A DNA stretch of 64,000 nt from an uncultured Phycisphaerales bacterium (lineage in GTDB: Bacteria; Planctomycetota; Phycisphaerae; Tepidisphaerales; Tepidisphaeraceae), in NCBI GenBank assembly GCA_903871935.1, contig CAIQIQ010000140.1:56911-120910 (forward strand), given 5' to 3'. Shown here one piece after another: positions 17,078-26,139 of the stretch (positions within the stretch are counted from its first letter, which is position 1; the number at the start of each line of letters is the position of its first letter). Below the pieces are notes generated by a model. The model was given only the letters and a program-made list of their open reading frames with translations. It did no database searches and was not told where the DNA came from. The position numbers were made by a program, and so were the translations under genes.

Positions 17078-19321
17078 ATGACGACGTTGCCGCAAACGAC
17101 AACGGTAAGAGTTCCCCGCACGACGGGGCCGGCGACCTTGATGGTCCCCGGTATGGGCATGTCCGCGGGCCAGGTGCCTTTGGGCACAGCAGGGCAGATG
17201 ACTGGTGCGGATGCCTGGCGCGTGATCCGCGCCAACATGGTCCTTATCATCTCCTCGGTCGTGATCTTCGCCGTGCTTGGTGTGGTAGCTTACTTCTGGC
17301 TCGCCCGGTACTACCCAAGGTATGCCGCCATCGGTTTGATCGAAGTTCAGCCGACATTGGTTCTGGATCCGCTGAAGTCAAGTGAAGGGGTGCTCGATCG
17401 CAATTCGATCGAGCTGGAGCAGCGCACGCAGGCGGCCTACCTCACGCACGATTCTCTGCTCAGCAATGTACTGCAGCGCAGCACCGATCTGCGCAACACC
17501 GGATGGTTCCAGCAGTTTAAGGGAGATGTCAGCGCGGCCAAGGATGATCTGGTGGATCGCCTGACCATCACTCCGATTCCCGATACCAAGGTCATCAAGA
17601 TCCAGGCGTCCACCAGCGATCCCAAAGACGCCAAGATCATTGTTGAGCAGCTTGTGGAACAACACTTGCGCCAGCAGGGCGAGATCCGCCGCAATGTCGA
17701 GTTGCGCCGCAGCCAGGCACTCAACGAAATGCGCAACCTGAACCAGATCCGGCTGAACGAGCTGAATGAGCAGCTTCGACAGCGCGGCAGCAAGCTGGCG
17801 GTCGATGCCATGGGCGTCCCTGGTCACCTGAATGCCAAGGAAACGGAGGCAGGTCACCTGATATCGATGCTGGCTGAGCGTGAGAGCGATCTTGAGGCGG
17901 CCAAATCGGCTTACGAACGTTCCTCGGCCCAGCTTCAGTCCGGTCAGGACCCTGCCGACGTCGAGGAGATGGTCGCCCGAGATCAACTGCTGAACACCTA
18001 TCGCAGCAATCTGGACACTATCGACGTTCAGCTTGCCGAACTGCAGAAGCTTGGCGACGAGCATCCGGCCGTCAAACAGGCCAAAGCTCGTCATGAGGCT
18101 TTGTCCCGGAAGTACGAAGACCTTCGTGCCGAACAAGCCTCCAAATACCGTGCGGCGTATCTCGATCGTCTCAAGGCCACGATGACCATTCAGCAGCTTG
18201 CAGTCGACCGCATGACAAAGCAGGCTGAGGAGGTCCGGTCGGATCTGGCAGGACTTACCGCCGATCTGAACGTCTACCTGGTGCTCCTTGATGAGCAAAA
18301 GACCGTCCGTGATACATTGACGAAGATCGGCAAAGAGCTTGAGGACATCCGCTCGTATCAATCTCGTGCCGACCAGACTGTCGTCCTTTGGGCACAGCGA
18401 CCTGATATCCCGGATCGAATGAGCTTTCCGAAACCTGTGATCATCGAGGCGCTGGCCATCATGATGGGTCTGGCGCTGAGCCTGGGCGTGGCCTTCCTGA
18501 AGGAGATGTTGGACACTTCCGTTCGTTCGCCACGCGACATTGCCCGCGTTGGCCAGCTCAATCTTCTGGGCATCGTTCCTGATGAACAGGACGATCCGCA
18601 GATTGCAGGTGTCCGGTTGCCCCTTGCGATTTTCGAAGCTCCGCACTCGATCGTCGCCGAACAGCTTCGCCAGATTCGTACTCGCCTGCAGCATTCGGTG
18701 TCGTTGGATACCACCCGCGCCATCCTGATCACAAGCGCCGGCCCTGATGACGGCAAGACCACTATCGCGGCGAACCTGGCTGCCGGCCTGGCTCTTAATG
18801 GCCGCCGCATCCTGCTGGTCGATGCGAACTTCCGCAAACCGCAGTTGCACGCGGTGTTCAGCGTTAACAATGACAAGGGTTTCGCCAACGCCCTGGCCGC
18901 CCCGGATGAGTTTGCCCAGTATGTGAAGGAAACTTCGATTCCGAATCTCGCGGTGATGCCGTGCGGACCCAGGCCGCCGAATGCCACGGAACTCCTGGAG
19001 AGTCAGCTTCTGATCGACTTCATCGATCATGTGCTTGATGACTATGACCACATCATCTTCGACTCGGCGCCGCTGCTGTTTGTTTCGGAGTCGGTGGCGC
19101 TGGCTCCGCGCGTCGATGGCGTGGTGACAGTGGTCCGCGCCGGCCAGAACAGCCGTGGGGCTCTACAGCGTGTCCGCGATACCCTGCGTCAAACCAAGGC
19201 GCAGCAGATCGGTGTCGTGCTCAACGCAGTCAAGGCCCAGGGCGGCGGCTACTACGCCCGTAATATCCGCACGTACTACGAATACCAGGGCGAGACCACC
19301 GCGCCGGTCAAGGTTCCGTAG
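17078..19321 (+). CDS. Polysaccharide co-polymerase / tyrosine autokinase (Wzz-BY-kinase)
   Basis: An inner-membrane protein that controls EPS chain length and polymerisation through tyrosine autophosphorylation. The N-terminal membrane segment lies near residues 58-80, followed by the Wzz domain and a long coiled coil (about 200-400). The second membrane segment is near 450-470. The cytoplasmic kinase has Walker A SAGPDDGKTTIAANLAAG (about 550), Walker A' ILLVDANFRKP and Walker B HIIFDSAPLLF. The C-terminus carries the tyrosine cluster GGGYYARNIRTYYEY, the autophosphorylation site. At 747 residues it is the fused, proteobacterial-type arrangement. ATG 17078 has TAGGAG at 6 nt. It ends the EPS/exosortase locus and is followed by a terminator. 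Confidence 0.93.
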   Translation: MTTLPQTTTVRVPRTTGPATLMVPGMGMSAGQVPLGTAGQMTGADAWRVIRANMVLIISSVVIFAVLGVVAYFWLARYYPRYAAIGLIEVQPTLVLDPLKSSEGVLDRNSIELEQRTQAAYLTHDSLLSNVLQRSTDLRNTGWFQQFKGDVSAAKDDLVDRLTITPIPDTKVIKIQASTSDPKDAKIIVEQLVEQHLRQQGEIRRNVELRRSQALNEMRNLNQIRLNELNEQLRQRGSKLAVDAMGVPGHLNAKETEAGHLISMLAERESDLEAAKSAYERSSAQLQSGQDPADVEEMVARDQLLNTYRSNLDTIDVQLAELQKLGDEHPAVKQAKARHEALSRKYEDLRAEQASKYRAAYLDRLKATMTIQQLAVDRMTKQAEEVRSDLAGLTADLNVYLVLLDEQKTVRDTLTKIGKELEDIRSYQSRADQTVVLWAQRPDIPDRMSFPKPVIIEALAIMMGLALSLGVAFLKEMLDTSVRSPRDIARVGQLNLLGIVPDEQDDPQIAGVRLPLAIFEAPHSIVAEQLRQIRTRLQHSVSLDTTRAILITSAGPDDGKTTIAANLAAGLALNGRRILLVDANFRKPQLHAVFSVNNDKGFANALAAPDEFAQYVKETSIPNLAVMPCGPRPPNATELLESQLLIDFIDHVLDDYDHIIFDSAPLLFVSESVALAPRVDGVVTVVRAGQNSRGALQRVRDTLRQTKAQQIGVVLNAVKAQGGGYYARNIRTYYEYQGETTAPVKVP

Positions 19322-19347
19322 CCACATCGAACGGTCAGGAAAACGAC

Positions 19348-19385
19348 CCGGGCAGGCCAATCATGGCCTGCCCGGTCTCTTGTTT
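19348..19385 (+). terminator. Terminator between BY-kinase and scpA
   Basis: A perfect 12-bp stem, CCGGGCAGGCCA with its complement around ATCA (19348-19375), followed on the plus strand by TCTCTTGTTTT. It ends the exopolysaccharide locus and may also act for scpA, which converges from the right. Confidence 0.75.
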
Positions 19386-19422
19386 TCGATGGTCGCCCGC
19401 CGCCGGAGCCGGCGAGATACAG

Positions 19423-20358
19423 TTACTCGATCTCCTGTTCATCCTCTGGCATCGCTTTACTTACTTCATCCATGATCGAACTCGTCCCATCCTCTTCGGC
19501 CGGTTCCTGTTCTTCGACGAGTTCCTCCGCCTTTGGCTCAGGGCCCTCTGTGGGCTTATCGTCCGCCTCCATCGCCTCCTGATACGTCCTGCGATGCTCT
19601 TCAGGCGCTGGCAGGATCTCGATGTCGTCGTGGGATTCGTTCTGCGCCACCAGGATTCGCTTCTGCCGCGTCAGTTCCAGCACTGCCAGGAACACGCCGA
19701 TCATCTCGCTCTTGCTCTTGCGTCCCAGGATAAGCTGCCGCAGGGAAAGCTTCCCTTCGCGTGCCAGCCGATCCTCGATGTCGGCCGCATGCAGGTCGAT
19801 GGGCGTGTCGTCGTATATCACCTCATGGACCGTCTTGCGCAGCCCCACCTCGCGCATCAGCCGGTTGAAAGCCTCTAGCAGATCCCAGATCTGCACCTCT
19901 TCCATGTCCAGCGGCGGCGGCTCATCGGGATTGCCTTCAGGCATGGCCGGATACCGCGGGAATCGCTGCGAATGCACCGCAGCCTTCCGCTCCAGCAGCA
20001 TCGCCGAATCCTTGAATCGCTTGTACTCCAGCAGTTTTTGCACCAATTCGTATCGCGGATCGGTAAGATCCTCGGTTGACGTCGGAGCATTTGGATCAGT
20101 CGATTCCGTCAGGCGCGGCAACAGCAGCGCCGACTTGATCTCCATCAGTGTCGCCGCCATGACGAGAAACTCGCCCGCGATGTTGATGTCCAGCCCGCTG
20201 TCGTTGTTGATCCCATGGAGCATGTTCACATACTCCATGTAAGATTGCGTGATCCGCGAGATCGGAATGTCGTAGATGTCCAACTCGTCGCGCTTGATCA
20301 GGTACAGCAGCAGATCCATCGGCCCGTTATAGACATCCAAATCAACGCGGTAATCCAT
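19423..20358 (-). CDS. scpA: Segregation and condensation protein A (ScpA)
   Basis: The kleisin subunit of the bacterial condensin, bridging SMC heads with ScpB during chromosome organisation. The N-terminus YRVDLDVYNGPMDLLLYLIKRDELDIYDIPI is the ScpA hallmark, followed by the helical kleisin core. A C-terminal winged-helix region (LRQLILGRKSKSEMIGVFLAVLELTR) is also visible. The start at 20358 is preceded by GCAGGACACCT and matches homologue starts; the 15 extra codons upstream are ignored. The last 60 residues are very acidic (Glu/Asp-rich), longer than usual. No scpB is adjacent. It is divergent from the kdsD-like gene with 95 bp between the starts. Confidence 0.92.
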   Translation of the reverse strand: MDYRVDLDVYNGPMDLLLYLIKRDELDIYDIPISRITQSYMEYVNMLHGINNDSGLDINIAGEFLVMAATLMEIKSALLLPRLTESTDPNAPTSTEDLTDPRYELVQKLLEYKRFKDSAMLLERKAAVHSQRFPRYPAMPEGNPDEPPPLDMEEVQIWDLLEAFNRLMREVGLRKTVHEVIYDDTPIDLHAADIEDRLAREGKLSLRQLILGRKSKSEMIGVFLAVLELTRQKRILVAQNESHDDIEILPAPEEHRRTYQEAMEADDKPTEGPEPKAEELVEEQEPAEEDGTSSIMDEVSKAMPEDEQEIE

Positions 20359-20453
20359 AGGTGTCCTGCTACAAGCCCGCGATCCCGGCCTTTGCCCCGG
20401 CAAATCACGGAAGGGTTGATTTTAGTGGTGGACGTTTGATAATCCAGCGATAC

Positions 20454-21455
20454 ATGACGGATCAGGATATCCAACGTTCCGCCCAGGCGGTCATTCGCAC
20501 CGAAGCGGCCGCTGTTGGCGCGATGGAACGCGCCCTCAATCAGGACTTCATCGCGTCCGCCAGGCTTCTGCTTGCTTGCCCGGCGACGCTGCTACTCACG
20601 GGCGTCGGTAAGGCAGGTCACATTGCCCGCAAGCTTTCCGCCACATTCTCGTCCACCGGCACCCCGAGCCACTTCCTCTCACCCACCGATGCCGTTCACG
20701 GCGATCTGGGATGCATCCGCGACGGCGATATCGTCATGATCCTCTCGGCCTCAGGCGAAAGCGACGAGATTGTTCGTATCATCAACATCGTCCGCAAGCT
20801 CGGGCATCAGATCATCGCCATGACGGCCTCGCGCAGCAGCAGCCTTGGCCGCCATGCCGATCTGGTCCTCGAGATGGGCAAGATCGAAGAGGCCTGTCCG
20901 CTGGGCCTCGCGCCCAGTGCATCTACCACTGCCATGCTGGCTCTGGGCGATGCACTTGCGCTGACCGTCATGAAACTGCGCGACTTCAGGGCCGAAGATT
21001 TTGCCATCTATCATCCGGCCGGGCAGCTCGGCCGCCAGCTAATCCACGTTGGCGAAGCGATGACCTTCCGGCTCGGCGAGAACCTGCCGGTCGCCTCGGA
21101 CAAACTCACCGTCGGCGAAGTGCTGCACCAGGTTAGCACGATCAAGCGACGTAGCGGCGCCGTGATCCTCGTCGATGAGGCTGGTCGGCTCTCTGGCATC
21201 TTCACCGATGGCGATCTCCGGCGGCTGCTTACCAGCGGCCCTGCCAACGCACTTTCGCGGCCGGTTCGCGATGTGATGGGGCGCACTCCCAAGCATGTCC
21301 GCAACGATCAGCTTGCCAGCGAAGCCATGGCGATCATGCAGAAGCACCGCATCGACGAACTGCCCGTTGTCGATGCCGATCGCCGCCCGGTGGGCCTGAT
21401 CGATGTCCAGGATCTCGTCGTTCTGCGCATGCTCGATGTCGAACCCAATCAATAA
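20454..21455 (+). CDS. kdsD: KpsF/GutQ-family arabinose-5-phosphate isomerase
   Basis: Interconverts ribulose-5-phosphate and arabinose-5-phosphate, the first step to Kdo for LPS. The SIS domain (about residues 40-180) has LLTGVGKAGHIARKLSATF and the family motif HFLSPTDAVHGDLG with its catalytic-site histidine. It is followed by GLAPSASTTAMLALGDALA and two CBS domains in the last 130 residues (SGAVILVDEAGRLSGIFTDGD; HRIDELPVVDADRRPVG). The start is ATG 20454; upstream in-frame codons would run into the scpA promoter region. At 333 residues it has family length. Other Kdo genes are absent from the window. Confidence 0.92.
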   Translation: MTDQDIQRSAQAVIRTEAAAVGAMERALNQDFIASARLLLACPATLLLTGVGKAGHIARKLSATFSSTGTPSHFLSPTDAVHGDLGCIRDGDIVMILSASGESDEIVRIINIVRKLGHQIIAMTASRSSSLGRHADLVLEMGKIEEACPLGLAPSASTTAMLALGDALALTVMKLRDFRAEDFAIYHPAGQLGRQLIHVGEAMTFRLGENLPVASDKLTVGEVLHQVSTIKRRSGAVILVDEAGRLSGIFTDGDLRRLLTSGPANALSRPVRDVMGRTPKHVRNDQLASEAMAIMQKHRIDELPVVDADRRPVGLIDVQDLVVLRMLDVEPNQ

Positions 21456-21491
21456 GGAACGCGCCAGCGTTTTTCATACCAGAGGGATACC

Positions 21492-22931
21492 ATGCACGTA
21501 AATGTGTCGGACCGTGAACAGGCTCGTACGTGGCGCACGCTGTTTGGCGCGGCCGAGAATATCCAGCGTGTGCGCCCCGAGATCTCTGTCGACTACCTGA
21601 ACAACCCCCATGAGGGGACGACGACCTTCCAACGTTTTGAAGGCGATCCACTCCAGGAGGATCACCGCTGGCACGACGACCGGGGGCCAATGACATTTGC
21701 GCCGGCGCCGGCGTCGATTCCTGCGCCCATGCCTAACTACCCGCCCACGCGCATCTCTTATTGCCGCTGGCCGTGGAGCAAGCTCGAGCCGACGAAGGGG
21801 CAATACCGTTTTGACGTCATTCACGGCGCCCTGGAAGCTGCCGCCAAACGCGGCCAGACGTTGCAGATTCGCTTTGAACCGTACGTGCACGACGATATCC
21901 CGGACTGGTACAAGAAGACGGGGGCAGGGATCATCCCCACCAATTCCGTTCCCGAGATCGACAGCAACGATCCCCTTTACCTGAAGCATTGGTCCGAATT
22001 CGTCAAAGCGATTGGCAAGCAGTTCAACGGCCATCCGAACCTCGAGAGCGTCGATGTCGCCTATGCCGGGCGATTTGGTGAATGCGGGGGCAACGCCGAT
22101 GAGAGCAGCTCCAAGAAGCTCGTGGATGCCTATATCGAGGCATTCCCCGAAACATTCCTGCTGTCGATGATGAACACCCACGGTTGCCGCTACGCCGCAT
22201 CACTGAATCGCAAGAACATTGGCTGGCGCGGCGATGGCTTCATGGACGGCAAATACCGCGCGCCCGGCGTCGTGCCCGATGGACTGGTCTGGCACCACAT
22301 GTTCGATGAGTACCCGCGTCACCTGCACGAATGCGGGCTGAGTGAAACGTGGAAGACCGCTCCGGTTTCCATCGAGCCGCATGCAACGCTTTATCATCTG
22401 CAGCCCGGCACTGGCATTTTCAATCTCACGAAAGACTCCATCAGTGCCGACTTCGCCTGGCAGGTCGAGCACTGCATGAAATATCACCTTTCCACGTTCA
22501 TGGCCAAGAGCGTCGAGACTCCCGCGCAGTGGATGCAGCAGTTCATGCAGTTCAACCGCCGCATGGGCTATCAATTCTATCTCCACCAGATGGTTCTGCC
22601 CTTGGACGCCAAGGCCGCCGAAGCGGTCAAAGTCGCTGTAACCATCGATAACAAGGGACTTGCCCCCATCTACCGTCCCTATCGCTTTGCTCTGCGATTT
22701 GTACAGGATGGACACAGTGCGGTCGTGCCGTTGCGCCAGGACATTCGCAAATGGATGCCTGATTACTCCTACTTCGAAGAGTCGGTGACGCTACCAGCGC
22801 AACTTCGGCAGGGGCCGGCGCGCGTGGATTGCGGCATCATCAACGCCGCCAACGAACCGGTGGTGAAGATGCACATCCGCGCCATCACGGACGGCGGCTG
22901 GCATCCCCTGACGTACGTCAACATTCAGTAG
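21492..22931 (+). CDS. DUF4832-type TIM-barrel (beta-galactosidase-like) protein
   Basis: A 479-residue protein without a signal peptide. The N-terminal two thirds resemble GH-A clan barrels, with SYCRWPWSKLEPTKGQYRF, LQIRFEPYVHDDIPDW and VDVAYAGRFGECGG. The C-terminal part, about residues 370-479, fits the DUF4832 beta-sandwich (VTIDNKGLAPIYRPYRFALR). Such proteins are annotated as putative glycoside hydrolases, but no activity is assigned to the family. The start is at ATG 21492, 36 bp after the kdsD stop, so it may be co-transcribed with it. It converges tightly, 16 bp, with the AAC(3)-peptidase fusion. Confidence 0.75.
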   Translation: MHVNVSDREQARTWRTLFGAAENIQRVRPEISVDYLNNPHEGTTTFQRFEGDPLQEDHRWHDDRGPMTFAPAPASIPAPMPNYPPTRISYCRWPWSKLEPTKGQYRFDVIHGALEAAAKRGQTLQIRFEPYVHDDIPDWYKKTGAGIIPTNSVPEIDSNDPLYLKHWSEFVKAIGKQFNGHPNLESVDVAYAGRFGECGGNADESSSKKLVDAYIEAFPETFLLSMMNTHGCRYAASLNRKNIGWRGDGFMDGKYRAPGVVPDGLVWHHMFDEYPRHLHECGLSETWKTAPVSIEPHATLYHLQPGTGIFNLTKDSISADFAWQVEHCMKYHLSTFMAKSVETPAQWMQQFMQFNRRMGYQFYLHQMVLPLDAKAAEAVKVAVTIDNKGLAPIYRPYRFALRFVQDGHSAVVPLRQDIRKWMPDYSYFEESVTLPAQLRQGPARVDCGIINAANEPVVKMHIRAITDGGWHPLTYVNIQ

Positions 22932-22947
22932 GCAACGACACTGGCGA

Positions 22948-25644
22948 TCAGCGCTTGGCCATGTCTACCAGTTTGCCGCTTCGGACCAAACCGTCCACCC
23001 AGGCCAGCGCCCAGGTGAGCGTGAGGGGCTTTTTCTCGCCCATTTCCTGGGCGGTCAGCCGAAGGGCATCTTCAAGGTTCCGCGTGCCATCGCACCATGA
23101 GGCCAGAATCAGTTGCCGGTTATCCCACTTGGGGCCACCGACGATCTTGAGATCCTCCGGCGCAAAGAACGCATCGAGCACGGGGCCAGCCCAGAGGGGC
23201 TTGGGACAGGTCTTGCTCGCTCGCTCACGCTGGGCGTCTGTGCCCGCAGGGCTGAACCGCGGCGAACCATTGGCTGCGATGGCTTGGCGCGTCTTCTCCA
23301 CCAGATCCGCGCACGCGGTACGCAACCGAGCGGCATCCGCGGCCGAATCGGCATAAAGTGGGATCGTGCGCAGTTCGCGCTTGAGCAGCTCCAGGTACAT
23401 CTCGCCATCGAGGATCTGGCCGGAAGCACGATCCTCTTCCAGCCATGCCGGATACTGAGCCAGCACCCATTCCATCTCGGCGGTGCCTGCGTTGGCGAGG
23501 AACGCCGACCAGGCGGCGATGGCCGATGCGGCGAGTATGAGTTGTGGCTCGTTCAGGACCTCGGAGGTATCGCGGTTGGTGTGCCAGATCCCCGAAGTTT
23601 CGCCCTTGGATCCGAGCGAGGCGGTGGGAATGTCTCCCGTGCGCGGATCGGCTACCAGGGTGCAGTTGATCTCGAAGGACTGGGATTCAGTCCACGCCGC
23701 GCCCAGGCGCTGCGCAGCCAGGCGCAGACATTCGCGCTGAACGCGAAACGTAAAATCGCCAGAGGCGCGGAGTCCCGGATTAACGCACACGGGCGATGTG
23801 CTGATGCCGACGCTGTCCACGCATAGGCTTGCCCGGACATTGGCCAGGCGTTCCGGGTGCAGGGCATGCAAGCCCAGTACGCCATAGCACTCCTGCGAAT
23901 GAACGTGGCGCAGGCCGCGGCGCGGAAGATGCCCTTGCTTGGCAATCATCCTCTGCAGAATGCGGCCGGCGTGCAGGGACGTTACTACGCCTGACGCGTT
24001 ATCCCAGGCGCCCTGTTCAAAGAGATGGCCGGTGATCCACAGTTCCTCTCCCGAGATGCCTGCCGTCAAAGCGCTGAACACCGGAAGCGTGCCGGAGAAG
24101 TATTCACCTTCCACGACGAGCTTTGCTACCACGCGTCCGCCAGCCTGTAGCCGTGCCGTCAGTCGCTCACCTTGCGCCGGAGAGATCACCAGTCCGGGGA
24201 AGTTCTCTTTCGCGGCCTGAGCTGTGGGCAGCCAGCCATCGTTTGCGCTGTCCCAGGTGTTGTTCCACTTCACCGCTTCGCGGTTGGCGCCCTCTTTATG
24301 TGTGTTGAACGAGCTGAGTAGCGCAAACGCGCCATGGCGGATTGCCAGGCCGCGGATTTCCATCACATGGTGGCTCGGGCAGAAGACAATCTTGCCTTTG
24401 ATGGCCGCGGTGGCCAGTTGGGCGGGATTGGTAATCAGCACGAGTTCGGCAGTGATACCATTGGGCTCCGTGTGGCCCGTGCCGACTATGGCGGTATTGG
24501 AGATCTGGGCGCGATCGGCCCAGCGGCCGGCCAGATCGGCGGGCTCGACAATGTCGACGGTGGCGATGCGGGTCCGGTATCCGATCGGCGCGGTATAGCT
24601 GTGATAGGCCGTGACGCCATCTGCTGGAAGGGGCCAGACTTCCGTACTCAGGCCAAAGGAGTCTGCTTTTTTGACTGCCCAGGCGACCTCTTGTCCAAAT
24701 GAGTCAAAATCGGCCGGCCGCGAATGTTGCCAGAGTGCGGCGGTATCGTGTCGAAGGGCAGCGGCATCCTGCTGGGCGATGCAATCGTCAACCAGAGGTG
24801 CAAGGCCGGCATAGGGGGCAGGGCGGATCAGGCACTTCCGCTGGGCATCCCAGTCGGTTGGCACGGTGGCCGAGACCTTGCGCGGCCGGATGGGGCAGGT
24901 GGCGCATGCCTGCGGGCCGATGCGTCCGGAGAAATAGTCCTCGATGACCTCGCGGCACTGACTCGGCTTTACGACCATCGTCTTTGCGTTGCCGATGAGG
25001 CCTTCGGCGACATACCCACGACGGCGCATCTCCTCCCAATAGATCGTTCGATCTGTGATGGGGCAACCACCCTCTCGCCAGCCCCAGGTGCGAAGCATGG
25101 TCCAGGAGCCCTCGGGAAGCTTGACCCAGTACTGTTCCGTGCGCTGGCCCAGGCAGGGGGTATAGTTCGTCATCTCGACGACATGATGGAAGGTATTGGA
25201 GCCGGGGCAGCCGACGAGGATGATCTTGCCGCCATCCTGTTCCAGCAGGTGCAGCGGCGAACCATGTCCCATCGTCGGAACGAGGTGGTGCTTGCCGACA
25301 TAGCGCTGGGCATCGCGTCCCCAGGCGGCAAACGCGTGTGATGGGTCCAGAGAGCGCAGCACGCCGGGCATGCGCCAGAATGTGTCGGCGACCTTGCCAT
25401 TGCGGGTAGGGGTCTCCAGTGGGCTGTAGTAGCCGGGTGTGCCGCCGCAGGCTTCGTAGTGATTGAAGGTCGGCATCAGCAGCAGGCCATCGGGCCCCAC
25501 GGCCGCCATGGCGGCCCGGCAGAACGCTTCGGGCCCACCCTCAACATGTCCAACCGACTTCAGTGAGGTGTGGACAATGATGCGATCGCCCGTCTGGATG
25601 CCAAGTGTACGAAATGCCTGCAGGATGTCGGCTTGGGTATACAT
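22948..25644 (-). CDS. AAC(3)-like acetyltransferase fused to a PA/M28-type peptidase-like domain
   Basis: An 898-residue fusion. Residues 1-270 match the aminoglycoside 3-N-acetyltransferase (YokD/AAC(3)) family, with GDRIIVHTSLKSVGHVEGG, GLLLMPTFNHY, SLDPSHAFAAWGRDAQRYV and GHGSPLHLLEQDGGKIILVG. Residues about 300-898 look like a DUF4910/M28-type metallopeptidase. They include a PA-like insert (IKGKIVFCPSHHVMEIRGLA) and the zinc-site-like stretch ITGHLFEQGAWDNASGV, then RHVHSQECYG. The canonical Asp two residues after the first His (H-x-D) is Phe here, so activity is uncertain. Start ATG 25644 follows the family N-terminus; 54 upstream codons are rejected as non-homologous. The gene is preceded by a duplicated intergenic element. 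The substrate is unknown. Confidence 0.75.
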   Translation of the reverse strand: MYTQADILQAFRTLGIQTGDRIIVHTSLKSVGHVEGGPEAFCRAAMAAVGPDGLLLMPTFNHYEACGGTPGYYSPLETPTRNGKVADTFWRMPGVLRSLDPSHAFAAWGRDAQRYVGKHHLVPTMGHGSPLHLLEQDGGKIILVGCPGSNTFHHVVEMTNYTPCLGQRTEQYWVKLPEGSWTMLRTWGWREGGCPITDRTIYWEEMRRRGYVAEGLIGNAKTMVVKPSQCREVIEDYFSGRIGPQACATCPIRPRKVSATVPTDWDAQRKCLIRPAPYAGLAPLVDDCIAQQDAAALRHDTAALWQHSRPADFDSFGQEVAWAVKKADSFGLSTEVWPLPADGVTAYHSYTAPIGYRTRIATVDIVEPADLAGRWADRAQISNTAIVGTGHTEPNGITAELVLITNPAQLATAAIKGKIVFCPSHHVMEIRGLAIRHGAFALLSSFNTHKEGANREAVKWNNTWDSANDGWLPTAQAAKENFPGLVISPAQGERLTARLQAGGRVVAKLVVEGEYFSGTLPVFSALTAGISGEELWITGHLFEQGAWDNASGVVTSLHAGRILQRMIAKQGHLPRRGLRHVHSQECYGVLGLHALHPERLANVRASLCVDSVGISTSPVCVNPGLRASGDFTFRVQRECLRLAAQRLGAAWTESQSFEINCTLVADPRTGDIPTASLGSKGETSGIWHTNRDTSEVLNEPQLILAASAIAAWSAFLANAGTAEMEWVLAQYPAWLEEDRASGQILDGEMYLELLKRELRTIPLYADSAADAARLRTACADLVEKTRQAIAANGSPRFSPAGTDAQRERASKTCPKPLWAGPVLDAFFAPEDLKIVGGPKWDNRQLILASWCDGTRNLEDALRLTAQEMGEKKPLTLTWALAWVDGLVRSGKLVDMAKR

Positions 25645-25780
25645 ATGCCCGGCATTCTCCCGACGATTCGCCCGAATGCAAACGGTACATCGCTGACAAT
25701 CGGTAGGGGCGTGACAATGCTCTTGGGTAACAACAGTGGCACGGCTGACGCCAGCCGTAACGGGAACCGCGATGAGGAGG

Positions 25781-25916
25781 ATTGTGGATAAGTGACAGGT
25801 GCGCAAGTTCTCGAGGTGGGTACCCCCTATGTGGTAAGTGCTGTGGAGGCAGCCGGTTAGGTGGATATTGGGGGAGGAGGTGCGCAGGTTCGGGGCGATT
25901 GTGGATAACTCCGAGG
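25781..25916 (-). repeat. Two-block intergenic element, copy A
   Basis: Read toward the AAC(3)-peptidase gene on the minus strand, it contains block 1: a TTATCCACA box, then about 8 nt, then GAACCTGCGCACCT. After about 66 bp comes block 2: GAACTTGCGCACCT followed by a TTATCCACA box. It matches copy B at 55996-56123, with long identical runs inside both blocks and a diverged spacer. Its gene-proximal end is about 137 bp from the start codon. Confidence 0.75.
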
Positions 25917-26111
25917 AATAGCGGAGAGCGGATTGCGGATAGCGGAAACGAAGGCGTCAAGGCACGAAGGGAAGGTGCTCAAGATCGCTTGCGCGTCTTT
26001 GGGGCGTGATTCAGGCCAACTCACTGGCCCGGCAAAGGTGCGCAGGTTGGCGTGTGCAATCCGTGGTGCTATGTGATCCAAATTGCCGACCGGATAAAGG
26101 TGCTCAAGTTA
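25797..26111. repeat. Array of five 14-mers (AGGTGCGCAAGTTC family)
   Basis: Copies start at 25797, 25878, 25973, 26036 and 26098. The first two are the best (AGGTGCGCAAGTTC and AGGTGCGCAGGTTC); the others differ by one to three bases. All have the same orientation. Spacings are 81, 95, 63 and 62 bp. Two more copies in opposite orientation are in element B. Confidence 0.7.
25921..25948. repeat. Heptad tandem repeat GCGGANN x4
   Basis: Four consecutive 7-mers GCGGAGA, GCGGATT, GCGGATA, GCGGAAA. The 7-bp period is not compatible with coding repeats. It sits just beyond the two-block element A. Confidence 0.65.
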
Positions 26112-26139
26112 GCGCGCACGGATCTGGCGGAACGCGTGC

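Noticed and set aside
25797..26111. CRISPR array
   Set aside because: The repeats are 14 bp with irregular 62-95 bp spacing and variable sequence, and no cas genes are near.
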